NCBI GenBank assembly: GCA_002897615.1
Contig: BDTX01000003.1
Location: forward strand, 186,001 to 250,000
Length of the DNA: 64,000 bases
Reading direction: 5' to 3'
From: a bacterium BMS3Bbin14
Lineage (GTDB): Bacteria; Desulfobacterota; Desulfobulbia; Desulfobulbales; Desulfobulbaceae
The translations under genes and the position numbers were made by a program. Under the pieces are notes generated by a model. It was given only the letters and a program-made list of their open reading frames with translations, was not told the DNA's origin and did no database searches. Position 1 is the stretch's first letter. Each line of letters starts with the position of its first letter. Positions 25,580-34,444 of the stretch are shown in pieces.

Positions 25580-25837
25580 ATGAGCCAGGAAGATGAAATT
25601 CGATTCCTGCCCTACGAAGAGGCAGTAAAGATAGTGGCCGCCATTCAGGAAGAAGAGGATGTGCGTCGGCCCGATCATCGTGTTCTCACCGTATATAATC
25701 ACGATGACAAGGAAATATGCTGGTTCGATTTTGACGAAGTGATCGCGGCGGCAGCCGCGAAAGACAAGTCGGCAGAAAAGGACGCTGTTTCCAATTATAT
25801 CCTCCGTCATTTGCCCGACTGGGCCCTGGATATCTAG
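25580..25837 (+). CDS. Small hypothetical protein
   Basis: An 85-residue acidic protein with no domain I recognise. It begins MSQEDEIRFLPYEEAVKI, has a central DHRVLTVYNHDDKEICWFDF stretch that looks like a small beta sheet, and an alanine-rich helix towards the C-terminus. Pth often follows rplY, but this protein is not a peptidyl-tRNA hydrolase. The codon use matches its neighbours, so it is probably real. Confidence 0.6.
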   Translation: MSQEDEIRFLPYEEAVKIVAAIQEEEDVRRPDHRVLTVYNHDDKEICWFDFDEVIAAAAAKDKSAEKDAVSNYILRHLPDWALDI

Positions 25838-25857
25838 CCCGCATTTCTCTCAGTTGC

Positions 25858-25889
25858 TGAATATCACCTCCGGCCGTCACGGATTCAGG
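25858..25889 (+). mobile_element. MITE right-end fragment, copy 5
   Basis: A solitary right end, GAATATCACCTC followed by CCGTCACGGATTCAGG, 20 bp after the stop of the small hypothetical gene. No matching left end is recognisable upstream. Confidence 0.6.
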
Positions 25890-25935
25890 ATAGTGCTTCC
25901 CGCCTTTGCAGTAGATTGCTGGTTAAGGATGCGGG

Positions 25936-26763
25936 CTACACCACGCCGTCCGGCATCGGGGGGACGGACTCTCCGCCCAGGAGATAGCCGCCATCGAGGC
26001 GGATGACACTGCCGGTCATAAAATCCGCGTCACGGACGAGGAACATGACCGCCGCCGCCACTTCTTCGGGGGTCCCGGTACGGCCGAGCAGGGTGTGCGC
26101 CAGCAGTTCTTGCCTGTCTTTTTCCGCCAGGATTTTCCAGCCGCGTGTTTGCCGGCCGTGCCGCGTATCAATCAGGCCAAGCATGATTTCATTGACCCGG
26201 ATGGTCGGGGCGCCAAGCCGTGCCCAGGTCTCCGTCAGCGAGGAAATCCCGCGGTTGGCGGCGGCGTAGCCGTCATTGAAGATGAGACCGGCCGGCCCGG
26301 AGCGGCCGACGGCGCCGGCAATGGATGAAATGTTGACGACCGACGCCTGGTCCGCCTTTTGCAAAAGAGGCAGGCAGTGTTCGAAGACCAGCCACTTTGC
26401 GTGCAGGGTTGTTTCCATCTCCAGCTGCCACTGCCCCCGGTTGACCTCCCGTTCATAAGAACCGTGGACGACCGGCATGCCGCCGCGCTCAATGTTATTG
26501 ACCAGGATATGCAGGCCGCCGAATTTCCCGGCAATACGTGCAACCATCTCCCGGACCTGGAGAGAATCGCGCAGGTCCGTTTCAATCATCAGGTGACCTC
26601 CCCCCAGGCGGCCGAATTCTTCCCGCACGGCCTCCGAGTCTTCGGGCCAGTCAAACCAGGGCAGGGCGAGCCGGACACCGTGGGCGGCCAGTTCCCGGGC
26701 AACGGCCAGGCCGATGCCGCGGGTTGCGCCCAGGACCAGGGCGCATTTATTTTTGATCTTCAT
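25936..26763 (-). CDS. Short-chain dehydrogenase/reductase
   Basis: A 275-residue classical SDR. The cofactor motif is ALVLGATRGIGLAVAREL, the NNIER segment replaces the usual NNAG, and the catalytic serine region is VVNISSIAGAVG. The usual YxxxK is replaced by a region reading FNDGYAAANRG, where Tyr-x3-Asn stands in place of Tyr-x3-Lys. The C-terminal GSVIRLDGGYLLGG matches beta-ketoacyl-reductase-like SDRs. AGGAGAGG precedes the ATG at 26763; an upstream start is unlikely. The altered catalytic lysine makes activity uncertain. It is divergent from the M16 protease gene. Confidence 0.78.
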   Translation of the reverse strand: MKIKNKCALVLGATRGIGLAVARELAAHGVRLALPWFDWPEDSEAVREEFGRLGGGHLMIETDLRDSLQVREMVARIAGKFGGLHILVNNIERGGMPVVHGSYEREVNRGQWQLEMETTLHAKWLVFEHCLPLLQKADQASVVNISSIAGAVGRSGPAGLIFNDGYAAANRGISSLTETWARLGAPTIRVNEIMLGLIDTRHGRQTRGWKILAEKDRQELLAHTLLGRTGTPEEVAAAVMFLVRDADFMTGSVIRLDGGYLLGGESVPPMPDGVV

Positions 26764-26896
26764 ATTGCCTCTCCTGAAATGTTGCGATACAGTGGGGGTC
26801 CGCACTTTACGGCAATTCAGCACTGGTTACCGTGTATCTGCCGGATCATTCCTCAAGGTAACGCACAAATTTTACCCTATTTCCACCGGTGAAACA

Positions 26897-29818
26897 ATGA
26901 AACGCGACATTCGCTATTTCCTTTTCTTTATCTGCTGCTTCTCGCTGATCACGGCCGCCCTTTCGGGGTGCGGGCCGCTCGGCCTGACCGGGCCCGGGCT
27001 GTCTTCCTCGTCCTCCTGTATATCCAGGGGCTGGCCGCATGACCATAGTGATCTGAAACCTGATCCGAGCCTGGACTTCGGCACCCTGGATAACGGTTTT
27101 CGTTTTGTCATCATGAAAAATAATGAGCCGAGAAACCGGGTCGCCCTCTATCTCGATGTCCAGGCCGGTTCACTCGCCGAGACGGAATCGCAGCGCGGCC
27201 TGGCCCATTTTCTTGAACATATGGTGTTCAACGGCTCCACCCACTTTCCGCCCGGCACCCTGATCAAATATCTTCAGTCCATCGGCATGAGTTTCGGCGC
27301 CGACACCAATGCCCATACCTCCTTCAACGAGACGGTCTATAACCTTTTGCTGCCCAGGGGCGGGCGCCGGGATCTTGGCCGGGGTCTGCTGGTCATGGCT
27401 GATTATGCCCGTGGCGCCTTGCTGCTGAAACGTGAGATTGATCGTGAACGCGGGGTTATCCTGGCGGAAAAGCGGACCCGGGATTCAGCCGGGTACCGGC
27501 TGTACAAGAAACGCCTGCAGTTATCCCTGGCCGGGACCCGGGCGGCCAGACGTTTGCCGATCGGCACGGAAAAAACGATCAAGGGCGCGGATTCGGCTTT
27601 GCTGCGGGATTTTTATGATACCTGGTATCGGCCGGACAACATGATCCTGGTGGTGGTCGGTGATGTAAATGTCGCGCAGGCGCGCAAGATGATCGCCGAG
27701 CGCTTCGGTCGTCTGGCCAAGGCCGGTCCCAAACCTGAATGTAAAGACTTCGGCCGCCTGACGCTCCGGGGGACCAAGGTGTTGTACCTGCACGATGCGG
27801 ATCTCGGCTACACGGAACTCTCCATCGGCACCCACTGGAATACGCAGCCCCGGCCTGATACCCTGGCCTGGGAGACGAAACAGCTGCGCGATTATATCGC
27901 CGCTTCCATTATGAATAACCGCCTCAAGCAGCTTGTCAGCCGGCCGGCAAGTCCGTTAACCGGGGCCGGGTTTTATTCCGGCATTTTTTTGCAGCGCGTA
28001 GGCTATGCAACCCTGTCGGCCAAAACCAGGGCGGGCAGTTGGCGGCAGGGCTTTCAGCTCCTGAATTACACCCTGCGTCAGGCCCTGGAGCTGGGCTTTT
28101 CCGACCAGGAACTGGCCCGGGCGAAAAAAGAGCTGCGGGCGGCCCTGAAAAAACAGGTGGAGACCAAGGCCGGCAGAAACAGCGGGCAACTCGCCTCTCA
28201 GATTGTCGGCAAGCTGAACAGCAACGAGGTCATCCTGTCGCCGGAACAGGAGTTGGCAATCTATGGGCCGCTCCTGGAAAAAATGACGCCGGCCGAGGTG
28301 AACGGCGCCTTTCGGTCCGCCTGGCACCATGATAACCGGCTGCTCCAGGTGGCGGGTACGGTTGAAATAAAGGATTCGGCCAAGACGCCTGAAGAGGTGA
28401 TCCGGAGTCTTTTCAAGCACTCTGCCGCAACAGCCCTGAAACCCTGGACCGGTGAGGCGCAGGTCGCTTTTCCGTATCTGCCCGTGTCCTCCGCGCCGGC
28501 GCGGATTGTCAAGAGAGAAAAACTGGCCGGGATCGGCGCCCTCAGGGTGGTTTTTGCCGACGGCACCATTCTTAACATCAAAAAAACGTCGTTTAAACCC
28601 AACGAGGTGCTGATCTCCGTGCATTTCGGTAACGGCCGGCTCGGCGAACCGAGTCCGGGGCTGGGTATCCTGGCCGAGTCCGTGGTCCGGCAGAGCGGTT
28701 TCGGCCGCCTGACCAGGGACGAGCTGGACGAAGCGCTGGCCGGCCATAACGTCAAGGTAGCCTTCCGGGCCGGGTCGGCAAGCTTTGCCCTGAACGGCCG
28801 GGGGCTGAGCAGTGAGTTTGAACTCATTCTGCAGCTCATGCAGACCCAGCTGCTCGATCCCGCCTTCCGGCCCGAGGCCTACCGGCTCAGCATGGCACGG
28901 TTCGGCCAGATGTATAAACAGATGAGGGGCTCTGTCGACGGGATGATGGGGCTGCAGGGGGAACGGTTCCTGGCCGGCGGCAATCCGTTCTACGGCATGC
29001 CGCCGCAAAAACAATTCATGGGGCTGAAGCTTGAGCAGGTCCGTCACTGGCTGGCCCCCGTATTTCGCGGCGCGCCGCTGGAGATATCGGTGGTGGGTGA
29101 TATCGACCCCGGGCGGGTGATCGAGTTGACCGGCAGGTATCTCGGCACCCTCCACCGGTCACTTGTGGTCCGGCAACCGGAGCAGTCCCTGACCTTTCCC
29201 GCGGGAAAAGTCCTGGAGCGCCGGGTCGCTACTAAAATCAACAAGGCCCTGGTTGTGGTGGCCTGGCCCACTGCCGATTTCTGGGATATCTCCCGAACCA
29301 GGAGGCTCAATGTCCTGGCCTCGGTTTTCACCGACCGGCTGCGCCGCGAGATCAGGGAAAAGATGGGGGCCACCTATTCGCCGGTCGTCTATAATAACTC
29401 CAGCCGGATCGCCCGGGGGTACGGGGTCATGAGGGCCATGCTGACCGTTGCTCCGCAACGGGCCAGGGCGATAGCGCAAAAGGTAAAGGACGTAGGGGCC
29501 GGCCTGGCCCGGAAAGGCCTGGGGCCGGCGGAACTGCAAAGAGCCGTGAAGCCGATCCTGACCTCGATCAAGGACATCATGAGAACAAATCGCTACTGGC
29601 TGGAATCGGTACTGGTCCTTTCCAGCCGGCATCCGGAGCAGCTCCGATGGCCGCTTTCCATCAGGCGTGATTTCGCCTCGATTACCGCCCCGGAAATTTC
29701 CGCCCTTGCGGCCCGCTATCTCGAGAAGTCTGCGGCGGCCGAAATTATTTTTCAGCCGGCCGTGAAGAAGAAAAAGGAGCGGCCGGCCGTCTCGAACCCG
29801 GCCCGAAGAAAACGCTGA
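26897..29818 (+). CDS. M16 family metallopeptidase, predicted lipoprotein
   Basis: A 973-residue insulinase-like zinc protease. The N-terminus is a lipoprotein signal (FFICCFSLITAALSGCG), so it should be anchored to a membrane facing the periplasm. The inverted zinc motif HFLEH lies in RGLAHFLEHMVFNGSTHFPP, with the distal Glu in SFNETVYNLLLP. The length fits two tandem M16 halves plus the inactive C-terminal half. ATG 26897 is chosen because the lipoprotein signal starts there; the frame is open further upstream. It probably degrades periplasmic peptides. Confidence 0.9.
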   Translation: MKRDIRYFLFFICCFSLITAALSGCGPLGLTGPGLSSSSSCISRGWPHDHSDLKPDPSLDFGTLDNGFRFVIMKNNEPRNRVALYLDVQAGSLAETESQRGLAHFLEHMVFNGSTHFPPGTLIKYLQSIGMSFGADTNAHTSFNETVYNLLLPRGGRRDLGRGLLVMADYARGALLLKREIDRERGVILAEKRTRDSAGYRLYKKRLQLSLAGTRAARRLPIGTEKTIKGADSALLRDFYDTWYRPDNMILVVVGDVNVAQARKMIAERFGRLAKAGPKPECKDFGRLTLRGTKVLYLHDADLGYTELSIGTHWNTQPRPDTLAWETKQLRDYIAASIMNNRLKQLVSRPASPLTGAGFYSGIFLQRVGYATLSAKTRAGSWRQGFQLLNYTLRQALELGFSDQELARAKKELRAALKKQVETKAGRNSGQLASQIVGKLNSNEVILSPEQELAIYGPLLEKMTPAEVNGAFRSAWHHDNRLLQVAGTVEIKDSAKTPEEVIRSLFKHSAATALKPWTGEAQVAFPYLPVSSAPARIVKREKLAGIGALRVVFADGTILNIKKTSFKPNEVLISVHFGNGRLGEPSPGLGILAESVVRQSGFGRLTRDELDEALAGHNVKVAFRAGSASFALNGRGLSSEFELILQLMQTQLLDPAFRPEAYRLSMARFGQMYKQMRGSVDGMMGLQGERFLAGGNPFYGMPPQKQFMGLKLEQVRHWLAPVFRGAPLEISVVGDIDPGRVIELTGRYLGTLHRSLVVRQPEQSLTFPAGKVLERRVATKINKALVVVAWPTADFWDISRTRRLNVLASVFTDRLRREIREKMGATYSPVVYNNSSRIARGYGVMRAMLTVAPQRARAIAQKVKDVGAGLARKGLGPAELQRAVKPILTSIKDIMRTNRYWLESVLVLSSRHPEQLRWPLSIRRDFASITAPEISALAARYLEKSAAAEIIFQPAVKKKKERPAVSNPARRKR

Positions 29819-29847
29819 ACCGTAAGGGCCGGGCAGGGGGGGTACAG

Positions 29848-29952
29848 GGTGCCGCGGATTCGTGCAGACGCGACTGTCCGCCATAGCCTTGCTATGCGGG
29901 CGGGAGTGACCGCGTGAAGATGTGGTGCCCGTGGTCGCTTAAGGGCTAGCCG
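29848..29952 (+). repeat. Direct repeat R3, copy 1
   Basis: About 105 bp repeated in the same orientation at 30015-30118. The second half is nearly identical (GCGGGCGGGAGTGACCGCGT, then GAAGATGTGGTGCC, ending CTAGCCG) and the first half is diverged. The two copies flank dispersed repeat R2 (29951-30010). Confidence 0.7.
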
Positions 29953-30010
29953 TAACTGGTCACAGGGTGTTAAACTCTGCGCTATTCCTTACATTCAACC
30001 TGTAAACCGT
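29951..30010 (+). repeat. Dispersed 60-bp repeat R2, copy 2
   Basis: Inverted copy of the 60-bp sequence at 1263-1322, lying exactly between the two R3 direct repeats. The composite R3-R2-R3 fills the 293-bp gap between the M16 protease and the UspA gene. No coding potential is visible. Confidence 0.7.
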
Positions 30011-30014
30011 CACA

Positions 30015-30118
30015 GGTGCCACAGATTTACGTAGTCGCTTCCGTTCGCTATAGTCCCTCTATGCGGGCGGGAGTGACCGCGTGAAGATGTGGTGCCTGTG
30101 GCGGTTTACGGCTAGCCG
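30015..30118 (+). repeat. Direct repeat R3, copy 2
   Basis: Second copy of the 105-bp repeat. Its last bases overlap the stop codon of the minus-strand UspA gene, so the repeat contributes the 3' end of that gene. Ends GTGCCACAG and CTGTGGC are complementary and could fold the copy into a hairpin. Confidence 0.7.
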
Positions 30119-31056
30119 ACCAGCCATAGGGCGATATCCTCGGCCTGCTGTAAGGCCCGGTCAGACACCCCGCCGAATATTCCCTTGTCTTCGCTTCTTG
30201 GCCGGCGGCCGATGACGATGGTGCCGCATTGATGTTTCCGAGCCTGCCGCAGCAGGTCGCGGCTGGCCTCCAGGTCCGTCCGTGTCGGTAATGCGTGGAT
30301 CCGTTCCGCCTCTATCCCGTTGTCGAGCAGGATTTGAGTATGGGCATGATAGAGACGGGTGTCCAGGTCGATATGCTGATCGCACCAGTCTTTGCCCCAC
30401 GGATCATGAAAATCCTCCACCTTCGTTTTTGCTTTGCCCCCGAACAGAACGCTCGAGTGGTAGAGAAGGATTTTGGACCCCGGCTCGTTTTTGATGATGT
30501 AACCCAGGTAGTCGGCAGCCATGAGCGAGTGCGGCTTAGTTTGAACGGCGAGGAGAAAATGGGCCGAGGTGATCGCGCCGTCAATGATCCAGAGCGGGAC
30601 AGCGTGGCATTTTTCCACCAGGTAGGAGGAGACACTGCCGAAAAACATCTCGCCGACCTTGCCGATTCCCCGGCGGCCGATCAGCAGACCGTCATAGGTT
30701 CCCCGGTTGGCCTCCGCGTGGATGGCGGTCGCGATAGAGGCGGATGTAATTTCCGCCCGGAATGTTATATTGTTCTCGTTGAAGCCGTTGCGAACCAGCC
30801 TGGCCCGGGCGTCTTTCAGGTATTTTTCCGCAGTGCTCCTGCGTCGTTCCGTGGCCGGAGAGTGCTGCCGCAACGGGTCAACATCAAACATCCAGCTCTG
30901 GTCTCCGGCCGCCGAGGAGATAATGCTCAACAGGTGGACGGAGAGGGATTCATTGTTTTTGAACAGACGGATCAGGTAGTCGAGACTGTTGGAACTGTAA
31001 GCGGAGCCATCAATGGCAATGAGAATTTTTTTGTCCATTTTGTTCATTTTGTCCAT
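30112..31056 (-). CDS. Universal stress protein, tandem UspA domains
   Basis: A 314-residue protein with two Usp domains. Domain 1 starts ILIAIDGSAYSSNSLDYL and has the ATP-binding GRRGIGKVGEMFFGSVS (Gly-2x-Gly-9x-Gly-Ser). Domain 2 ends with GTIVIGRRPRSEDKGIFGG, a variant of the motif lacking the usual second half, so ATP binding there is less sure. Several in-frame ATGs exist at the start (MDKMNKMDKK). It is probably a cytosolic stress-response nucleotide-binding protein. Confidence 0.85.
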   Translation of the reverse strand: MDKMNKMDKKILIAIDGSAYSSNSLDYLIRLFKNNESLSVHLLSIISSAAGDQSWMFDVDPLRQHSPATERRRSTAEKYLKDARARLVRNGFNENNITFRAEITSASIATAIHAEANRGTYDGLLIGRRGIGKVGEMFFGSVSSYLVEKCHAVPLWIIDGAITSAHFLLAVQTKPHSLMAADYLGYIIKNEPGSKILLYHSSVLFGGKAKTKVEDFHDPWGKDWCDQHIDLDTRLYHAHTQILLDNGIEAERIHALPTRTDLEASRDLLRQARKHQCGTIVIGRRPRSEDKGIFGGVSDRALQQAEDIALWLVG

Positions 31057-31088
31057 AAGCCGACCTCAAAGGAAGGGTGATCTCTGTT

Positions 31089-31122
31089 CCTGAATCAGTG
31101 AGCGCCAGGTAACGGATCCAGG
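31089..31122 (+). mobile_element. Minimal 34-bp MITE relic, copy 6
   Basis: CCTGAATCAGTGAGCGCCAGG followed by TAACGGATCCAGG keeps both ends and no interior, with a few changes. TGTT flanks it on both sides. It lies in the divergent gap between UspA and pepN, 41 bp upstream of the pepN start. Confidence 0.5.
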
Positions 31123-31162
31123 TGTTAATCAATGCAACCAAATGATATAAAAGGCGGAAATT

Positions 31163-33826
31163 ATGTCCACGAAACAGCATAAAACTACCTATCTTAAGAA
31201 TTATACACCACCACCGTACCTGGTGACAACCGTTGATCTGCGTTTTGAGCTGGACGAGACAGCTACCCTGGTCCGGTCACGCCTGCAGATGCAGCGCAAC
31301 AAAGAGGCAAAAGGAGAGGGCGGCCGTCTGGAGTTGAACGGCGAGGATCTGCAGCTCAAATCGGTCCGTCTCGACGGCCGTGAACTGACCGCCGGTCAGG
31401 TTGCCTGCGCCGGCGGGATATTGACGCTTCCCCACGTGCCGGACCGCTTTATCCTGGAAATAGAGACCATTATCAATCCCGGGGGGAACACCGCCCTGGA
31501 GGGTCTGTATCTCTCAGGCGGCAATTTCTGCACCCAGTGCGAGGCCGAGGGGTTTCGCCGCATAACCTGTTTTCCCGACCGGCCCGATGTCATGGCCGAA
31601 TTCACGACCACCATTATCGCCGATGCCCAAAGGTATCCGGTGCTGCTGGCCAACGGCAATATGATCGCCCGGGGAGAAATGGAAAACGGCCGCCACTTCG
31701 CCACCTGGCATGACCCGCATAAAAAACCATGTTATCTCTTTGCCCTGGTCGCCGGGGACCTGGTCCATATCGAGGATCGCTTTCGCTGCCGCTCCGGCCG
31801 GGACGTGGTGCTGCGCATCTTCGTTGAAAAACGCAACCGGGACAAGTGCGCGCACGCCATGGAGTCGCTGAAAAAGGCCATGCGCTGGGACGAGGAGGTC
31901 TTCGGCCTGGAATATGACCTGGATATCTTCATGATCGTGGCCGTGGATGATTTCAACATGGGGGCCATGGAAAACAAGGGCCTCAATGTCTTCAATTCCA
32001 AGTTTGTCCTCGCCCGTCCCGAAACCGCGACGGACAGTGATTACGAGGGCATTGAAGGCGTCATCGCCCATGAATATTTCCATAACTGGACCGGCGACCG
32101 GGTCACCTGCCGGGATTGGTTTCAACTGAGCCTGAAAGAGGGCCTGACCGTTTTCCGCGACCAGGAGTTCTCGGCGGACATGACTTCGCGGCCGGTCCAG
32201 CGAATTCGTGACGTGCAGATCATCCGTAATTTTCAGTTTCGTGAAGATGCCGGGCCGATGGCGCACCCCGTCCGGCCGGAATCGTATATTGAAATCAATA
32301 ACTTTTATACCCTGACCGTTTATGACAAGGGGGCCGAGGTGGTCCGGATGCTGCATACCCTGCTGGGCGCGGCCGGGTTCCGCCGGGGAATGGATCTTTA
32401 TTTTGCCCGCCACGACGGCCAGGCCGTCACCTGTGATGATTTTGTCGCGGCCCTGGCCGATGCCAACGGTTTCGAGGCCGGGCAGTTCAAGCTCTGGTAC
32501 AGCCAGGCCGGCACGCCGGAACTCGAGGTGCATGGAGAGTATGATGCCGGGCGGCAGGAGTACCGCCTGACCGTGAGCCAGACGACCCCGCCGACGCCCG
32601 GCCAGCAGAAAAAAGAGCCGCTGTTGATACCGGTCGCCATCGGCCTGCTGGACAGCAGGGGCCGGGACCTGCCCCTGCGCCTGGCTGGAAATCATGAGGA
32701 TGCGGCAGAGACGACGAAGATCCTGCGTCTGCGGCGGCAACTCGAAACGTTTGTCCTGCAGGATGTACCGGAGCGGCCGGTCCTGTCTTTCCTGCGCAAT
32801 TTTTCCGCCCCGGTCAAGGTCGGGCTTGACCGGCCGGACGAGGAACTGGCCTTTCTCATGGCCCGCGACCCGGATGCCTTTAACCGCTGGGACGCCGGCC
32901 AGCAACTGGTACTCAAGTACCTCCTGCAGCAGATTTCGTTGTCCCGGCAGGGGAAGACGGCGACTGTCCCCGACCTGTTTATTTCATCTTTTCGCCGGGT
33001 CCTGCTTGACGAGAAGGCCGACCCCGCCTTCCTGGCCCTGGCCCTCAATCTGCCGCTGGAAAGCTGGATCGGCCAGCAGATGGAGACCGTCGATCCGCTG
33101 GCGATTTTCGCCGTCCGCCAGTTATTTCGCCGCCAGTTGAGACGGCAACTGCGTGACGAATTGCTGGCCGTTTATCATCGGCACGGCAGTCAGGGACCAT
33201 ACCGATATTCGGCCGCGGAGGCGGGACGGCGCAGCCTGAAGAATATCTGCCTTGCCTATCTGCTGGTGCCGGAAGCTGACGGCAGCCTGGCCGCCGAACT
33301 TCTTGAGATCGGCCGGAACCAGTATGACGGCAGCGACAACATGACCGATACCATGGCCGCCCTCGCCGCAGTGGTCAACGCGGACCGGGCCGCCGGCGAT
33401 GAATTGCTGGCGCATTTTTACGGGCAATGGCGGCACGACCCCCTGGTGGTTGACAAATGGTTCAGCCTGCAGGCCACCTGCACCTTGCCCGGCACCCTTG
33501 GCCGGGTTCGGGAGCTGAGCCGTCATCCCGCCTTTGTCCTGAAAAATCCCAATAAGGTCAGGGCCTTGATCGGTGCCTTCTGCTCCGGCAACCAGGTCGG
33601 TTTCCATGCGGCGGACGGAGAAGGGTACGCCTTTCTCGCCGATTACGTAATCCGGCTTGACCCCATGAACCCGCAGATTGCCGCCCGTCTCCTCACGCCG
33701 TTGACGACCTGGCGACGATATGACCAGGCGCGCCAGGCCCTGATGTGCAAGGAACTGGAACGAATCCTGGCCGTTGACAATCTGTCGGGCGATGTCTCCG
33801 AGGTGGCCGGCAAAAGCCTGGCATAG
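31163..33826 (+). CDS. pepN: Aminopeptidase N (M1 family)
   Basis: An 887-residue zinc aminopeptidase of the E. coli PepN type. The substrate motif GAMENKGLN and the zinc site HEYFHNWTGDRVTCRDWF (HExxH in the form HEYFH with the downstream Glu in LKEGLT) are intact. The N-terminal beta domain (YLKNYTPPPYLVTTVDL) and the long C-terminal helical domain (DUF3458 type) are both present. Length is usual for the family. It removes N-terminal residues from peptides in the cytosol. Confidence 0.95.
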   Translation: MSTKQHKTTYLKNYTPPPYLVTTVDLRFELDETATLVRSRLQMQRNKEAKGEGGRLELNGEDLQLKSVRLDGRELTAGQVACAGGILTLPHVPDRFILEIETIINPGGNTALEGLYLSGGNFCTQCEAEGFRRITCFPDRPDVMAEFTTTIIADAQRYPVLLANGNMIARGEMENGRHFATWHDPHKKPCYLFALVAGDLVHIEDRFRCRSGRDVVLRIFVEKRNRDKCAHAMESLKKAMRWDEEVFGLEYDLDIFMIVAVDDFNMGAMENKGLNVFNSKFVLARPETATDSDYEGIEGVIAHEYFHNWTGDRVTCRDWFQLSLKEGLTVFRDQEFSADMTSRPVQRIRDVQIIRNFQFREDAGPMAHPVRPESYIEINNFYTLTVYDKGAEVVRMLHTLLGAAGFRRGMDLYFARHDGQAVTCDDFVAALADANGFEAGQFKLWYSQAGTPELEVHGEYDAGRQEYRLTVSQTTPPTPGQQKKEPLLIPVAIGLLDSRGRDLPLRLAGNHEDAAETTKILRLRRQLETFVLQDVPERPVLSFLRNFSAPVKVGLDRPDEELAFLMARDPDAFNRWDAGQQLVLKYLLQQISLSRQGKTATVPDLFISSFRRVLLDEKADPAFLALALNLPLESWIGQQMETVDPLAIFAVRQLFRRQLRRQLRDELLAVYHRHGSQGPYRYSAAEAGRRSLKNICLAYLLVPEADGSLAAELLEIGRNQYDGSDNMTDTMAALAAVVNADRAAGDELLAHFYGQWRHDPLVVDKWFSLQATCTLPGTLGRVRELSRHPAFVLKNPNKVRALIGAFCSGNQVGFHAADGEGYAFLADYVIRLDPMNPQIAARLLTPLTTWRRYDQARQALMCKELERILAVDNLSGDVSEVAGKSLA

Positions 33827-34000
33827 CCGGGGTCGCTTGAGATGTCCGGCCAAAAAATAATGATTTTACTCAGGGCAAAAAGTTGCCAGAAACGTTAAAG
33901 TGTTTATCTGTAATATTTTGGTGGTGCGCAGTGGAAATTCTGCGATGGTGGTCCGAGGAGTGATTTATTAGCCGCCATTCTACCCGGTATGGAGGTGTGT

Positions 34001-34444
34001 ATGGATTCGACGAGCAGGAAATTGATAAAAGAGCTGGAAGAGATGCAGCAGACCGGCCGGATGCTGCGCAATATGTCGCTTGCTCGGATGCTGTCGCTGG
34101 AGACGGGAAACTGGCAGCCGCCGGTTGATCTCTACGAGGGAAAAAGCGAATTTTTCGTTTATTTCGACCTGGCCGGGGCGAACCGGGAATCGCTGTTGGT
34201 GACCGCGAACGAGCACCAGGTGCGGGTCAGCGGCAAAAAAGAACTGACCGCCCAGAAGGCCATTGCCGGTATTCATCAGTTGGAGATCGAGGTCGGCGCC
34301 TTTGAGCGCACGATTCCCCTGCCGGCGGCCGTCCAGGTCGACGAGGTCACCTCCAGTTATAACAACGGGATACTGATTATCACTCTGCCCAAGAAACGGA
34401 AAAGAGGCAAGGTCTGTATTACAATTTCGACCGGAGAGAAATAA
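34001..34444 (+). CDS. Hsp20/alpha-crystallin family small heat shock protein
   Basis: A 147-residue small heat shock protein. The alpha-crystallin domain covers about residues 38-135, with VYFDLAGANRESLLVTANEH and the conserved hydrophobic strand GILIITLPKKRKRGK. GGAGG sits five bases before ATG 34001, favouring it over the ATG at 33989. Its stop overlaps the lon start by one base (TAATG). The chaperone-protease pairing suggests a heat-stress operon, though no sigma-32 promoter could be recognised in the 162-bp upstream region. Confidence 0.9.
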   Translation: MDSTSRKLIKELEEMQQTGRMLRNMSLARMLSLETGNWQPPVDLYEGKSEFFVYFDLAGANRESLLVTANEHQVRVSGKKELTAQKAIAGIHQLEIEVGAFERTIPLPAAVQVDEVTSSYNNGILIITLPKKRKRGKVCITISTGEK

